DNA of 64,000 bases, from contig ONFR01000003.1 in the NCBI GenBank assembly GCA_900317125.1, positions 62,001-126,000 on the forward strand, read 5' to 3'. This DNA comes from an uncultured Bacteroidales bacterium. GTDB lineage: Bacteria > Bacteroidota > Bacteroidia > Bacteroidales > P3. Numbering within the stretch: position 1 is the first letter of the stretch; every line of letters starts with the position of its first letter. Positions 45,930-54,055 of this stretch are shown piece after piece. Both the position numbers and the translations under genes were made by a program. The notes beneath the pieces are model-generated. The model made no database searches, was not told the origin of the DNA, and worked only from the letters and a program-made list of their open reading frames with translations.

Positions 45930-45949
45930 CAACAGTTAGATAGGAAAAG

Positions 45950-45982
45950 AGGTACTGGCAACTCTCAGTACCTCTTTTTTGT
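45950..45982 (+). terminator. Rho-independent terminator after the 42885 gene
   Basis: The stem GAGGTACT (45950-45957) / AGTACCTC (45968-45975) is followed by a run of T, 20 bp after the stop. Confidence 0.88.
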
Positions 45983-46009
45983 TTACATTCATTAATATAC
46001 TTTCATTCG

Positions 46010-47287
46010 ATGCAAACAAACCTTGTACAAGAACTCCAATGGCGCGGTATGATACACGACATCATGCCCGGGACCGAAGAACAACTCAACAAAGAAGTCA
46101 CCACGGCCTACGTCGGTATCGACCCCACTGCCGATTCGCTCCACATAGGCCATCTGGTCAGTATCATGCTCCTCAAGCACCTTCAGATGGCAGGCCACAA
46201 GCCCCTGGCCGTCGTGGGTGGTGCCACCGGCATGATAGGCGACCCCTCCTTCAAGGCTGCTGAGCGCAAGCTCCTCACCGTCGACGAGGTGCAGCACAAC
46301 GTCGACTGCATCCGCCAGCAGTTGGCCAAGTTCCTCGACTTCGACAACCCCGTCAACGGTGCTGAGATATGCAACAACTACGACTGGATGAAGGACTACC
46401 TCTTCCTCGATTTTATCCGTGATGTGGGCAAGCACATCACCGTCAATTATATGATGACAAAAGACTCGGTGAAAAAACGCCTCGAAACGGGTCTCTCTTT
46501 CACCGAATTCAGCTACCAGCTTCTTCAGGGTTACGACTACCTGGTGCTCTACCGCACCAAAGGGTGCCGGCTGCAGATGGGCGGCTCCGACCAGTGGGGC
46601 AATATCACCACCGGCACCGAGCTCATCCGCCGTATGGAGGGAGGCGAAGCCTACGCCCTTACCTGCCCCCTCATCACAAAAGCCGACGGCACCAAGTTCG
46701 GCAAGACCGAAGGCGGCAACGTGTGGCTCGACCCCGCTAAAACCAGCCCCTACAAATTCTACCAGTTCTGGCTCAACTGCTCCGATGTCGACGCTGCCCG
46801 CTATATCCGCATCTTCACCCTCCTCAGCCGCGAAGAGATAGCCGAATGCGAGCGTCAGCATGCCGAAGCCCCCGAGCGCCGTGTCCTCCAGCGCGCCCTG
46901 GCCAAAGACATCACCTGCCGTGTCCATTCGCAGCGCGACTACGATATGGCCGTCTCAGCCTCCGAACTCCTCTTCGGCAAAGGCACCACCGAGCAGCTCA
47001 ACAGCCTCGACCGCGCCACCATGCTCTCCGTCTTCGAAGGAGTACCCCAGTTCACTGTCTCCCGCTCGACCATTGACGAGGGTGTCAGTCTTATCGACCT
47101 CGCTGCCGAAACCGGCATGTTCGCCTCCAAAGGAGAGATACGCCGCGAGTTGAAGCAGAACTCCATCTCCGTCAACAAACAGAAAGTAGGTGAGGATTGC
47201 CGCCTCTCAGCCTCCGACATCCTCTCCTGTGGCAGTATCCTTGTCCAGAAAGGGAAGAAATCATACTACCTGTTGAATGTAGAATAG
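46010..47287 (+). CDS. tyrS: Tyrosyl-tRNA synthetase
   Basis: A 425-residue class I aminoacyl-tRNA synthetase that charges tRNA-Tyr. The HIGH motif is in [14 protein letters not shown], the tyrosine pocket [13 protein letters not shown] and [13 protein letters not shown] are clear, and the KMSKS-type loop reads [15 protein letters not shown]-terminal S4 RNA-binding domain follows (about 360-420; [19 protein letters not shown]). Length is standard. It begins shortly after the preceding terminator. Confidence 0.97.
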   Translation: MQTNLVQELQWRGMIHDIMPGTEEQLNKEVTTAYVGIDPTADSLHIGHLVSIMLLKHLQMAGHKPLAVVGGATGMIGDPSFKAAERKLLTVDEVQHNVDCIRQQLAKFLDFDNPVNGAEICNNYDWMKDYLFLDFIRDVGKHITVNYMMTKDSVKKRLETGLSFTEFSYQLLQGYDYLVLYRTKGCRLQMGGSDQWGNITTGTELIRRMEGGEAYALTCPLITKADGTKFGKTEGGNVWLDPAKTSPYKFYQFWLNCSDVDAARYIRIFTLLSREEIAECERQHAEAPERRVLQRALAKDITCRVHSQRDYDMAVSASELLFGKGTTEQLNSLDRATMLSVFEGVPQFTVSRSTIDEGVSLIDLAAETGMFASKGEIRRELKQNSISVNKQKVGEDCRLSASDILSCGSILVQKGKKSYYLLNVE

Positions 47288-47345
47288 TCCACCGGCATGT
47301 GGACACCAAGGGGGGGCGGTCAAAGCGACTGCCCCCCCTTCTTGT
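47287..47345. terminator. Tandem hairpins between tyrS and the convergent T9SS gene
   Basis: A small hairpin (GTCCAC/GTGGAC, 47287-47304) is followed by a 14-bp GC-rich stem (47308-47321 with 47327-47340, one G-U pair). The T-tract after it is weak, so termination efficiency is uncertain. Confidence 0.55.
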
Positions 47346-47388
47346 GTGTAAATCGGTTTCGGAGTAATTGTATTCGCTGATTGCGGTG

Positions 47389-48885
47389 CTATCTCACCAC
47401 CAGCTTCTTGGTCACCACGCCGTGTTCAGGATACAGGGCCACGATGTATACTCCTTTTGCCCAGCCGCTCACGTCAAACTCGGCCGTGATGCCGTCGGCT
47501 TTCTGCTCAAAGACCTTTTCCCCTTTCAGGTTATAAGCCTCTATGCGGTTCAGCCTGTACGACGATAGCACGCTCACTGCACCCTGTGCGGGGTTGGGCA
47601 TCAGGCTGACCCATCTGTCGCCGTCGGCGGGGCTGTCTATACCATTCTCATGAGGGTTGTGGTGCTGGTAGATTTCCACCTCCACGGGGCCGACCCAGGC
47701 GCCATACTCATGGGTCACGTTGCAATAGGAACGTATCATGGCAAAGTATATCGTTCCCACTTCCAGTCCTGTCACGGTCAGGGTTGGTCTGGTGGTGGTG
47801 GTGAAAGTATAGTCTGTCCACTGGTCAGTCATCTTGCCGAAAGCCACCTCCCATGGGCCTCCGTCGCCCGAGTCCCATATCAGCGTTGCGCTGCTGTCCG
47901 TCCGGTCTGTCACGCGGATGTTCCTCGTGTCGTGGCACAGCGTTGTGTCAAACCCCGGCTCGATGATTGGGAAAATCAACGGGGAATGAAATGGGGCAAA
48001 GGTGTTATATATATTCATCCTTGCAGCTATTTGCTTTTGCCATTGCGCGGTACGGAATTTACTCCAAAGGATTCTTCTACTATCAGGTTCCGGTGCCTCC
48101 CCTTTCCAATCTATATAACGTGTAGGGCAGTGGTTCCACAGCCACATCATCCTTCTATTCTCTTCCCACATAGGCTCACATTGCCATTCCCAGCTGCCTT
48201 CGTTGTTCAGGTATGTTCCCGCAACTACAAAGGTGTCCTCCACTACCACGGGTTTCTCAAACATCACCTCATATAACGGTACAACCAATGAGCTGTCCAA
48301 TGGACGATTAGGCCATTCATTGGGTTGCCCCAGTTTTCCAGGAGGAAGGTGGATATATCTGTGTGGGTCTTCCATTCGCCACCCTGCAGCCATCAGTTCG
48401 ACAAGACTTCCGCCGTCGGGGGTCACCTTATATAGTATCATTGAATCAGTGTTTCTTCCCGCCAAGGTGATGTCTCGCGTGTTTGGGAAAGTGTTTGGGA
48501 ATCCGCTTCCTAATGGCAAGGACAGACCAGAGAAGGTTGTGTCACGAGCAGGCTCCATGTATGCCGGTGCCGCTATCCCCACTATCTTGAGGGGGCGGTC
48601 GGTGACATACTGCGTTCCTACAATCCCATTACCATGGAAATAATTCATTTCAGTAGGTTCCATCGATCCATCAGGGTCTGTCTCCTCTAATGTATATCGG
48701 TTTACCCCATTCCAATGGCTATAATCAGTCTGAACCATCCAGGGAATATGGTCATCGCCACACCAATCGTAAATATAGGTAAAATATGTTGAGTCTGGGC
48801 ATACAATCGTGTCTCCCACAGGCCGCTGACCCCTTCCTGCCACCATCCATAGGACGGCTATGGCAAATAAAACTATCTTTTTCAT
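47389..48885 (-). CDS. T9SS-exported protein of unknown function
   Basis: A 498-residue secreted protein: signal (MKKIVLFAIAVLWMVAGRGQ), a Trp/Tyr-rich region (YFTYIYDWCGDDHIPW), an FN3-like domain (about 330-405; ATLIWDSGDGGPWEVAFG) and a T9SS type A sorting domain (LMPNPAQGAV ... AYNLKGEKVFEQ ... KGVYIVALY ... KKLVVR). The segment LYEVMFEKPVVVEDTFVVAG and the phrase PLIFPIIEP are shared in pattern with the proteins at 11054 and 54050. It has its own strong promoter. No enzyme motif is seen. Confidence 0.8.
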   Translation of the reverse strand: MKKIVLFAIAVLWMVAGRGQRPVGDTIVCPDSTYFTYIYDWCGDDHIPWMVQTDYSHWNGVNRYTLEETDPDGSMEPTEMNYFHGNGIVGTQYVTDRPLKIVGIAAPAYMEPARDTTFSGLSLPLGSGFPNTFPNTRDITLAGRNTDSMILYKVTPDGGSLVELMAAGWRMEDPHRYIHLPPGKLGQPNEWPNRPLDSSLVVPLYEVMFEKPVVVEDTFVVAGTYLNNEGSWEWQCEPMWEENRRMMWLWNHCPTRYIDWKGEAPEPDSRRILWSKFRTAQWQKQIAARMNIYNTFAPFHSPLIFPIIEPGFDTTLCHDTRNIRVTDRTDSSATLIWDSGDGGPWEVAFGKMTDQWTDYTFTTTTRPTLTVTGLEVGTIYFAMIRSYCNVTHEYGAWVGPVEVEIYQHHNPHENGIDSPADGDRWVSLMPNPAQGAVSVLSSYRLNRIEAYNLKGEKVFEQKADGITAEFDVSGWAKGVYIVALYPEHGVVTKKLVVR

Positions 48886-48963
48886 AATTGTCCTATAAGT
48901 TTGTTTTTCTTAATATGTTTATTAACAATGAGATATTATTATGGCTTCATGATGTCTCATTTG

Positions 48964-48993
48964 CAAATATATATATTTTTTTTTACATACAAA
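48964..48993 (-). promoter_or_regulatory. Promoter for the 47389-48885 gene
   Basis: On the minus strand TTTG (48990-48993) and TATATTTG (48964-48971) are separated by 18 bp, an excellent match to the Bacteroidota consensus. The leader is about 70 bases. Confidence 0.75.
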
Positions 48994-49136
48994 ATTATTT
49001 GTTGTTAATTAACATTTTTCACCCAAAACGAAACCTCTTTTGGGAAAAAGTCGGGCGTTGCCCCTTGGCTGAAATCACACCATAAGAAGGGGATTCCGGC
49101 TTCCTGACAACCAAAGCCAAATGACCGATTTGGGTT

Positions 49137-49167
49137 AAAAAAAAACACACCCTGTGCAGGGTGTGCT
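49137..49167 (-). terminator. Rho-independent terminator after the PepSY-like gene
   Basis: On the minus strand a GC-rich hairpin (49146-49166, CACACCCTG / CAGGGTGTG) is followed by a run of T (A-run 49137-49145 on the plus strand). Confidence 0.85.
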
Positions 49168-49192
49168 ATTTATCGTAGAGTTGGGCGGGGAC

Positions 49193-49675
49193 CTATTGCT
49201 CGTCGATGACTTCAATCAGTTTGCAGTCGGTCTCGAACGAGACGGTCTTCACGTTGGTCTCCTTCTTCCAGAAGAGGAAGCCCTTGTACTGAGCTATGCG
49301 GGCCTGGTAGGTCATCTTGCCTTTGAGGTTGCGGATGTAGACACAGGTGATTTTGTGTTTGGGGAAACGGTTTGCAACGGTGTCTTTAATGGCGTGGGGA
49401 TAGTACTGGGGCTCGATAAAGTAGCGGGTCTCGGTACCGTGGTTGGAGAAACGTTGTGCCTGCAGGTCTCCGTCGGAGTTGACAAAGGTGGCCATGTAAT
49501 AAACACTGTCGGGGGTCATAGTCCAAGTGACGTTTTGGGCGTTCTTGTTCTGACTCTGGAAGTCTTTAACAAAGCGGATGGGCACATCGGCCTCTTTGAT
49601 TGAATGTTCTTTCTGGGCAAATACCAGCGTCTGACTCATTGCCAAGAGTGTTGCAAGTATGAGTATCCTTTTCAT
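49193..49675 (-). CDS. Exported PepSY-like protein
   Basis: A 160-residue protein with a signal peptide (MKRILILATLLAMSQTLVFAQ) and no lipobox. The opening DVPIRFVKDFQSQNKNAQNV and WTMTPDSVYYMATFVNSDG match the PepSY-like/BLIP-like periplasmic families common in Bacteroidota, whose functions are mostly unknown. It has its own promoter and terminator and thus forms a single-gene unit. Confidence 0.75.
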   Translation of the reverse strand: MKRILILATLLAMSQTLVFAQKEHSIKEADVPIRFVKDFQSQNKNAQNVTWTMTPDSVYYMATFVNSDGDLQAQRFSNHGTETRYFIEPQYYPHAIKDTVANRFPKHKITCVYIRNLKGKMTYQARIAQYKGFLFWKKETNVKTVSFETDCKLIEVIDEQ

Positions 49676-49717
49676 ATTGTGTTATTTATTTTGTTGTTTG
49701 TTTTCGTGTTCAAACTA

Positions 49718-49725
49718 CAAAGATA
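49718..49725 (-). promoter_or_regulatory. -7 promoter box for the PepSY-like gene
   Basis: TATCTTTG on the minus strand fits TAnnTTTG, 42 bp before the start codon. Confidence 0.6.
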
Positions 49726-49764
49726 CTATTTTTTTTTGATTGTCCTGAACTTTTTTTATTTTTT

Positions 49765-50841
49765 TTATTCATCGTGGTGAGGAGCGGGGGCCAGCCTGCT
49801 TTCGGCGACGGCGGTGTATATCCGCCAGTATTGCTGCAGGTGGCGTTCATAGTCGAAGGTGGCGGCATAGTCGATGGCTTGGGCCGCCATGGTGGAGGTG
49901 TAGCGCGACAGTCCGTTGCGGATGGTTGCTGCCATGTGTTGGGCGTTGAAGTCGTCGAAGTAGAAAGCGTGCTGGCCTCCTATCTCGGGCAGGCTGGTGC
50001 ACCGCGAGGCGAAGACGGGTTTGCCCCATTGCATGGCCTCGACAACGGGCAGGCCGAAGCCTTCGCTCAGCGAGGGCATCAGCAGGGCGGTGCAGTGGGC
50101 ATAGAGCCACCGCCGTTCGGCCTCGCCGACGGTGCCGGTCATCAGTATGTTGGGGTGGGCGGGCAGTTGCGTGCGGAGCTGCCGTGCATAGGCGTCGCGG
50201 TCGTCGCCCGCCACAACGAGGTTGTATTCCGTCAGCAGGTCCATCGTGGGGAAGAGGGTGTGGATGTTTTTCTTGGGTTTCACCACGCCGATGCTAAGGA
50301 GGAAGGGCTTGTCGGTGTCGATGCCTGCTGGGGGCTGCTGGGGTCCGTCGACGAGTGATTCAACCCCGTTGTACACTGTGTAGCGGGGGGTGGAGCCCAG
50401 GCGCAGGTGCTCTTCGGCCGTGGTCCGGGCGAACTGCGAGATGAAGCAGACGGCCTTGGCGCTGTCGCACTCCCGTTGCAGGCGGCGGAGGTATCGCTGC
50501 TGCTTGGCTCCGTGCTTTTCGTAGAGGAAGTTGAGGTCGTGGATGGTGACGATGCGTGGCGTACCCCTGCCGGGGCGGAAGGGGGAGAGCTGGTGGATGG
50601 AGTGCCAGAGGTCGAAACGGGGGAGGAGCCAGGGCAGCAGCCGATAGATGTCCTTGGCTTCGATATAGCGGACATCCTTGCCGAAGGCGCCGATGTGGCT
50701 GCGCGGCACCAGCAGGGTGACAGCGGTGCCCGGCTCCAGCCCTTGGGCGTGGCGGGCATACCAGCGCCCGTAGTTCAGGGCTATCTGGCCGAGGCCGCAG
50801 TAAGGGTGCCGCAGGATGCTCAGGTCTATCAATATATTCAT
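49765..50841 (-). CDS. GT4/GT1-type glycosyltransferase
   Basis: A 358-residue GT-B fold glycosyltransferase. The N-terminal half contains IVTIHDLNFLYEKHG; the nucleotide-sugar-binding half has FLLSIGVVKPKKN, and the LMPSLSEGFGLPVVEAMQWG signature with the EGFGLPVVE acceptor loop. It has no membrane segments and probably acts on lipid-linked saccharides at the inner face of the inner membrane. It is 12 bp downstream of the TrmH-like gene. It is paralogous to the enzyme at 52571. Confidence 0.9.
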   Translation of the reverse strand: MNILIDLSILRHPYCGLGQIALNYGRWYARHAQGLEPGTAVTLLVPRSHIGAFGKDVRYIEAKDIYRLLPWLLPRFDLWHSIHQLSPFRPGRGTPRIVTIHDLNFLYEKHGAKQQRYLRRLQRECDSAKAVCFISQFARTTAEEHLRLGSTPRYTVYNGVESLVDGPQQPPAGIDTDKPFLLSIGVVKPKKNIHTLFPTMDLLTEYNLVVAGDDRDAYARQLRTQLPAHPNILMTGTVGEAERRWLYAHCTALLMPSLSEGFGLPVVEAMQWGKPVFASRCTSLPEIGGQHAFYFDDFNAQHMAATIRNGLSRYTSTMAAQAIDYAATFDYERHLQQYWRIYTAVAESRLAPAPHHDE

Positions 50842-50853
50842 GGGCGGGGGTGG

Positions 50854-51576
50854 CTACTTGTTGCCGAAAAGGGTTTGCACCAGGTGATCCATCACATGGC
50901 GGCCGTCGCGGATTACCTGCATGGCCCAGTAGAGTTTCAGCGTGATTTGTTCGTCTGCAGTCAGCTGCCAGGCTATCGAGGGGTCCGAACGCATCTTCTC
51001 GGTGAGGCAGAAGAGCGACAGGGCGGCGCAGACGCTGATGTTGAAACTCTCGGTGAACCCGTACATCGGCACCTTCACATATCCGTCGGCATGGGCGATG
51101 GCCTCGGGGGTCAGTCCCGTCAGCTCGGTGCCGAACACCAGGGCCACCGGCTGCGAAATGTCAAGCTGGGTGATCAGGGTGTCGTTTTCGTGAGGCAGGG
51201 TGGCGATGATACGGTAGCCCTTCGAGCGCAGCTCGTCGTAGGTCTGCAGGATGTCGGGGTGCTTGTAGTAGTCCACCCATTTGTCCGACCCCATCGATAC
51301 GTCCGAGTTGGGCGCATAGTGGTTGCGGTCCTCTATCACATGCACGTCCTGCACGCCGAAGCAGTCGCAGCTGCGCAGCACTGCGCTGGCGTTGTGGGCT
51401 TGGAATATGTCTTCCAGCACCACGCTGATGTGGCGGGTGCGGTTCAGCACCAAGCGGTCGAAGAGGTCGCGTTTGTTTTCGCTGAACAATTCGGCGGCGG
51501 CTTGGTAGAGTTGTTGTTTCTGTTCGAGACTGTAGTTTTTGAACAGATTTCTGTTGGTGTTGTTTATCTCGGGCAT
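50854..51576 (-). CDS. TrmH/SpoU-family RNA 2'-O-methyltransferase
   Basis: A 240-residue SPOUT methyltransferase. Motif I is in VVLEDIFQAHNASAVLRSC, motif II in LVFGTELTGLTPEAI and motif III in MYGFTESFNISVCAALSLF. This matches TrmH, which 2'-O-methylates G18 in tRNA, though an rRNA target cannot be excluded. It lies between two glycosyltransferase genes, probably in one transcript with the one downstream. Confidence 0.88.
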   Translation of the reverse strand: MPEINNTNRNLFKNYSLEQKQQLYQAAAELFSENKRDLFDRLVLNRTRHISVVLEDIFQAHNASAVLRSCDCFGVQDVHVIEDRNHYAPNSDVSMGSDKWVDYYKHPDILQTYDELRSKGYRIIATLPHENDTLITQLDISQPVALVFGTELTGLTPEAIAHADGYVKVPMYGFTESFNISVCAALSLFCLTEKMRSDPSIAWQLTADEQITLKLYWAMQVIRDGRHVMDHLVQTLFGNK

Positions 51577-51649
51577 GGGTCGCTGGTATGTAACTTATAT
51601 CAAAATGGGATTTATAAAGTATTGTTACTCGAATGTTTTTCGTTATTAT

Positions 51650-51693
51650 TATGCTGTAACGAGCGGATAACGATGCAGGAAGGATGCTGCATT
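51650..51693. repeat. Four-unit 11-bp repeat, copy B
   Basis: Consecutive 11-bp units: TATGCTGTAAC, GAGCGGATAAC, GATGCAGGAAG, GATGCTGCATT, followed by GAACGA. It mirrors copy A at 32272-32315, including a CGGATAnC unit and the GATGCTGsATTGAACGA end. It lies 24 bp beyond the stop of the GT2 gene. Confidence 0.65.
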
Positions 51694-51716
51694 GAACGAC
51701 GCCTCTATCTGTTTGG

Positions 51717-52499
51717 TCAGTTTTTTTTGTGTTTGCCCTGTTTCGCGGCGGAGCATTTTTGGAGCAGGGAGGTGTACTTCATGAAGGTGTAGTGTGCGTT
51801 CATGCGGCAGAGGATGTAGCCTGCCCTTCCGTCGCGGAAGCCGCCGCGCAACAGGTAGTCGCGCACAAAGGTCCAGCAGGGTTTCAGCACGATGGCCGCC
51901 ATGCCTGCCCGGCGTCCGGCGTCGAATGCCGACTGGGCGGCCAGTTGGTAGTAGCGGGGCTGGCGTCGGGCCAGGTCGTCGATTTCGTAATAGGAATAGT
52001 GCAGCAGGTCGCCTTTCAGGTGGTCGCGGCACGGCACCCCTTCCAGCCGGAGCTCTTCGTGTATGTTGCCTTCCCACCGGGCTTTGCCGCTGGGCCACAG
52101 GCGCACCTTTGTGTCGGGGTACCATCCGCAGTGGTGTATCCAACTTCCGCAGAAATTGGTCAAACGGTTCATGCTGTAGGCCGTGTCGTCGCGCAGTCCT
52201 TCCTGTTTCAGTGTGCGTAGGGTTTGCTGCAGGGTGGGGGAGAGGGCCTCGTCGGCGTCGATGCTGAGTGTCCAAGGGTTGGAGGCAAGGCAGTTGGCAT
52301 AGTTTTTCTGGCCGGAGTAGCCTGCCCAGGGGTGCGGGACGAACTTGGCGCCCAGGCCGAGGCAGATGGCCTCGGTGGCGTCCGTCGACCCCGAGTCCAC
52401 CACAATAATCTCGTCTGCAACGCCTTTTAGCGACTCGATACACCGCCCTATGTTGCGTTCCTCGTTATGTGTGATGATTATTGCTGAAATACGATTCAT
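51717..52499 (-). CDS. GT2-family glycosyltransferase (WaaE/KdtX-like)
   Basis: A 260-residue GT-A glycosyltransferase opening MNRISAIIITHNEERN, with EIIVVDSGSTDAT and the DxD-type ISIDADEALSP. The pattern (THNEE then DSGSTD, later HCGWYPDTKVRLWPSG) matches the WaaE-like group that adds sugars to lipopolysaccharide core. ATG 52499 is chosen because the extra upstream codons run through the promoter. The tail is Lys-rich (KCSAAKQGKHKKN). Confidence 0.9.
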   Translation of the reverse strand: MNRISAIIITHNEERNIGRCIESLKGVADEIIVVDSGSTDATEAICLGLGAKFVPHPWAGYSGQKNYANCLASNPWTLSIDADEALSPTLQQTLRTLKQEGLRDDTAYSMNRLTNFCGSWIHHCGWYPDTKVRLWPSGKARWEGNIHEELRLEGVPCRDHLKGDLLHYSYYEIDDLARRQPRYYQLAAQSAFDAGRRAGMAAIVLKPCWTFVRDYLLRGGFRDGRAGYILCRMNAHYTFMKYTSLLQKCSAAKQGKHKKN

Positions 52500-52518
52500 T
52501 TTTTTTCGATTGAAAATG

Positions 52519-52526
52519 CAAAGATA
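52519..52526 (-). promoter_or_regulatory. -7 promoter box for the GT2 gene
   Basis: TATCTTTG on the minus strand (plus-strand CAAAGATA) with a TTTG 21 bp upstream (52548-52551). It lies 20 bp before ATG 52499 and overlaps the opposite promoter region. Confidence 0.65.
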
Positions 52527-52539
52527 CATATTTTTTTCG

Positions 52540-52547
52540 TATTTTTG
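52540..52547 (+). promoter_or_regulatory. -7 promoter box for the 52571 glycosyltransferase
   Basis: TATTTTTG fits TAnnTTTG, 23 bp before ATG 52571. It is back to back with the minus-strand promoter 13 bp away. Confidence 0.6.
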
Positions 52548-52570
52548 CAAATTCAAAATTAGATTGACCT

Positions 52571-53713
52571 ATGGTAATCGGATTCGACGCAAAGCGTGCT
52601 TTTCAGAACAATACGGGATTGGGCAACTATAGCCGGATGTTGCTCTGTGGTTTGGCATCCGAACATCAGAACCTCCGGGCGTTCCTCTACTCACCCCGGA
52701 TATCAGGCGAATATGCCAAGTATTTCTCGGGCTACGCCAACATCTCTACCCGCACTCCTTCCAGTATCGACCGCTTTTTTCCCGACATCTGGCGGCGTTT
52801 CGGAGTGACGGTGCATCTGAGCGAGGACAAGGTGAAGCTGTTCCACGGTCTCAGCCACGAGCTGCCCCACGGCATACCCCGTTCCATCAAGCGTGTGGTC
52901 ACCATGCACGATTTGATTGTGTGGCGCTACCCTCAGTTCTACAAACCTCTCGACCGCGTGGTGCATCGCATCAAACAACGCCATTCGTGCCGTATAGCCG
53001 ATGTGGTGGTGGCCATCAGCGAGCAGACCAAGAGGGACTTGATGGAGTATCTGCATGTGCCCGAGTCGAAAATCAGAGTCATTTACCAGTCGTGCGACCC
53101 CATGTTTTGGGAACCCGTTGCCGAGAGCGATATCGACTATGTGCGCAGCACCTACCATCTGCCCGAGAAGTATGTGATATGTGTCGGCACTATCGAGGAG
53201 CGCAAGAACCAGCTGGCCGTGGTGAAGGCTTTGGCCCAACTGCCTGCCGATGTGCATCTGGTCATTGTGGGGAAAAACCATGGTGGCTACCATGCCGTGC
53301 TTTCCGGAGCTATACGCTCCAATGGCCTCACCGAGCGGGTACACATCCTGCACGACGCCGATTTCGAGGACTTCCCGGCGCTCTATGCCGGAGCTGTGGC
53401 CTCGGTGTATATGTCCCTTTTTGAGGGTTTCGGCATTCCCATCCTCGAGTCGATGTGCTGTGGCACTCCTGTGGTGACATCCAATGTCTCCTCTATGCCC
53501 GAGGCCGGAGGCGATGCCGCCCAGTATGCCGACCCGAAGAACCCCGACGAGATAGCCGCACGCCTCAAGTCGATAATCGACGACCCCGCACTGCGGGCTG
53601 AGCTGGTGGAGAAAGGGAAGGTGCAGTGCCAGAAGTTTACACCACACAAAGCCGTCAGTGGACTCTACGACCTGTATATGTCGCTCCTGCCCGACGAGGA
53701 CCCCGAGCAATAG
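52571..53713 (+). CDS. GT4/GT1-type glycosyltransferase
   Basis: A 380-residue GT-B glycosyltransferase. It opens MVIGFDAKRAFQNNTGLGNY, with VVTMHDLIVWRYPQF in the first domain and KYVICVGTIEERKNQ plus SLFEGFGIPILESMCCGTP in the second. The NTGLGNYSR N-terminus is typical of enzymes that extend mannose- or rhamnose-containing chains. It is divergent from the GT2 gene and followed directly by the heptamer array. Confidence 0.92.
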   Translation: MVIGFDAKRAFQNNTGLGNYSRMLLCGLASEHQNLRAFLYSPRISGEYAKYFSGYANISTRTPSSIDRFFPDIWRRFGVTVHLSEDKVKLFHGLSHELPHGIPRSIKRVVTMHDLIVWRYPQFYKPLDRVVHRIKQRHSCRIADVVVAISEQTKRDLMEYLHVPESKIRVIYQSCDPMFWEPVAESDIDYVRSTYHLPEKYVICVGTIEERKNQLAVVKALAQLPADVHLVIVGKNHGGYHAVLSGAIRSNGLTERVHILHDADFEDFPALYAGAVASVYMSLFEGFGIPILESMCCGTPVVTSNVSSMPEAGGDAAQYADPKNPDEIAARLKSIIDDPALRAELVEKGKVQCQKFTPHKAVSGLYDLYMSLLPDEDPEQ

Positions 53714-53720
53714 ATTAATT

Positions 53721-53865
53721 GAGAATTGAGAATTGAGAATTGAGACCTGAAGGGGTATCTCAATTCTCAATTCTTAACTCTCAATTCTCAACTCTCAATT
53801 CTCAACTCTTATTCGATACGTGGAGAAAAAAAAGAGAATTGAGACCTGTAGGGGAATCTCAATTC
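53721..53865. repeat. Two hairpin cores at the head of the CTCAAYT array
   Basis: GAGAATTGAGA units on the left and TCTCAATTCTC units on the right flank the cores GACCTGAAGGGGTAT (first, about 53744-53758) and GACCTGTAGGGGAAT (second, about 53842-53856). The two copies share GACCTGwAGGGGwATCTC and can each fold as a long hairpin. They are joined by CTCAAYT heptamers and an ATTCGATACG spacer. Confidence 0.75.
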
Positions 53866-54055
53866 TCAATTCTCAACTCTCAATTCTCAATTCTCAATTC
53901 TCAACTCTCAATTCTCAACTCTCAACTCTCAATTCTCAACTCTCAATTCTCAACTCTCAATTCTCAACTCTCAATTCTCAATTCTCAATTCTCAACTCTC
54001 AATTCTCAACTCTCAATTTTCTCAACTCTCAATTCTCAATTCTCAATTCTCAATT
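53858..54055 (+). repeat. CTCAAYT heptamer array, about 28 units
   Basis: About 28 direct heptamers CTCAATT or CTCAACT follow one another without spacers, apart from one TT insertion near 54018. The variable base (T or C) changes irregularly. The last unit overlaps the stop codon of the convergent gene at 54050. The apparent protein of 53740-54063 (NSQFSIL repeats) is just this array read in frame. Not a CRISPR, since there are no unique spacers. Confidence 0.92.

Larger units (their letters stand above)
48886..49192. other. 307-bp intergenic region
   Basis: It contains the promoter for the gene to its left (48964-48993), an AT-rich tract, and the terminator of the gene to its right (49137-49167). 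No gene is apparent in between. Confidence 0.6.

Noticed and set aside
53721..54055. CRISPR-like array
   Set aside because: The units are 7 bp with no unique spacers, and there are no cas genes.
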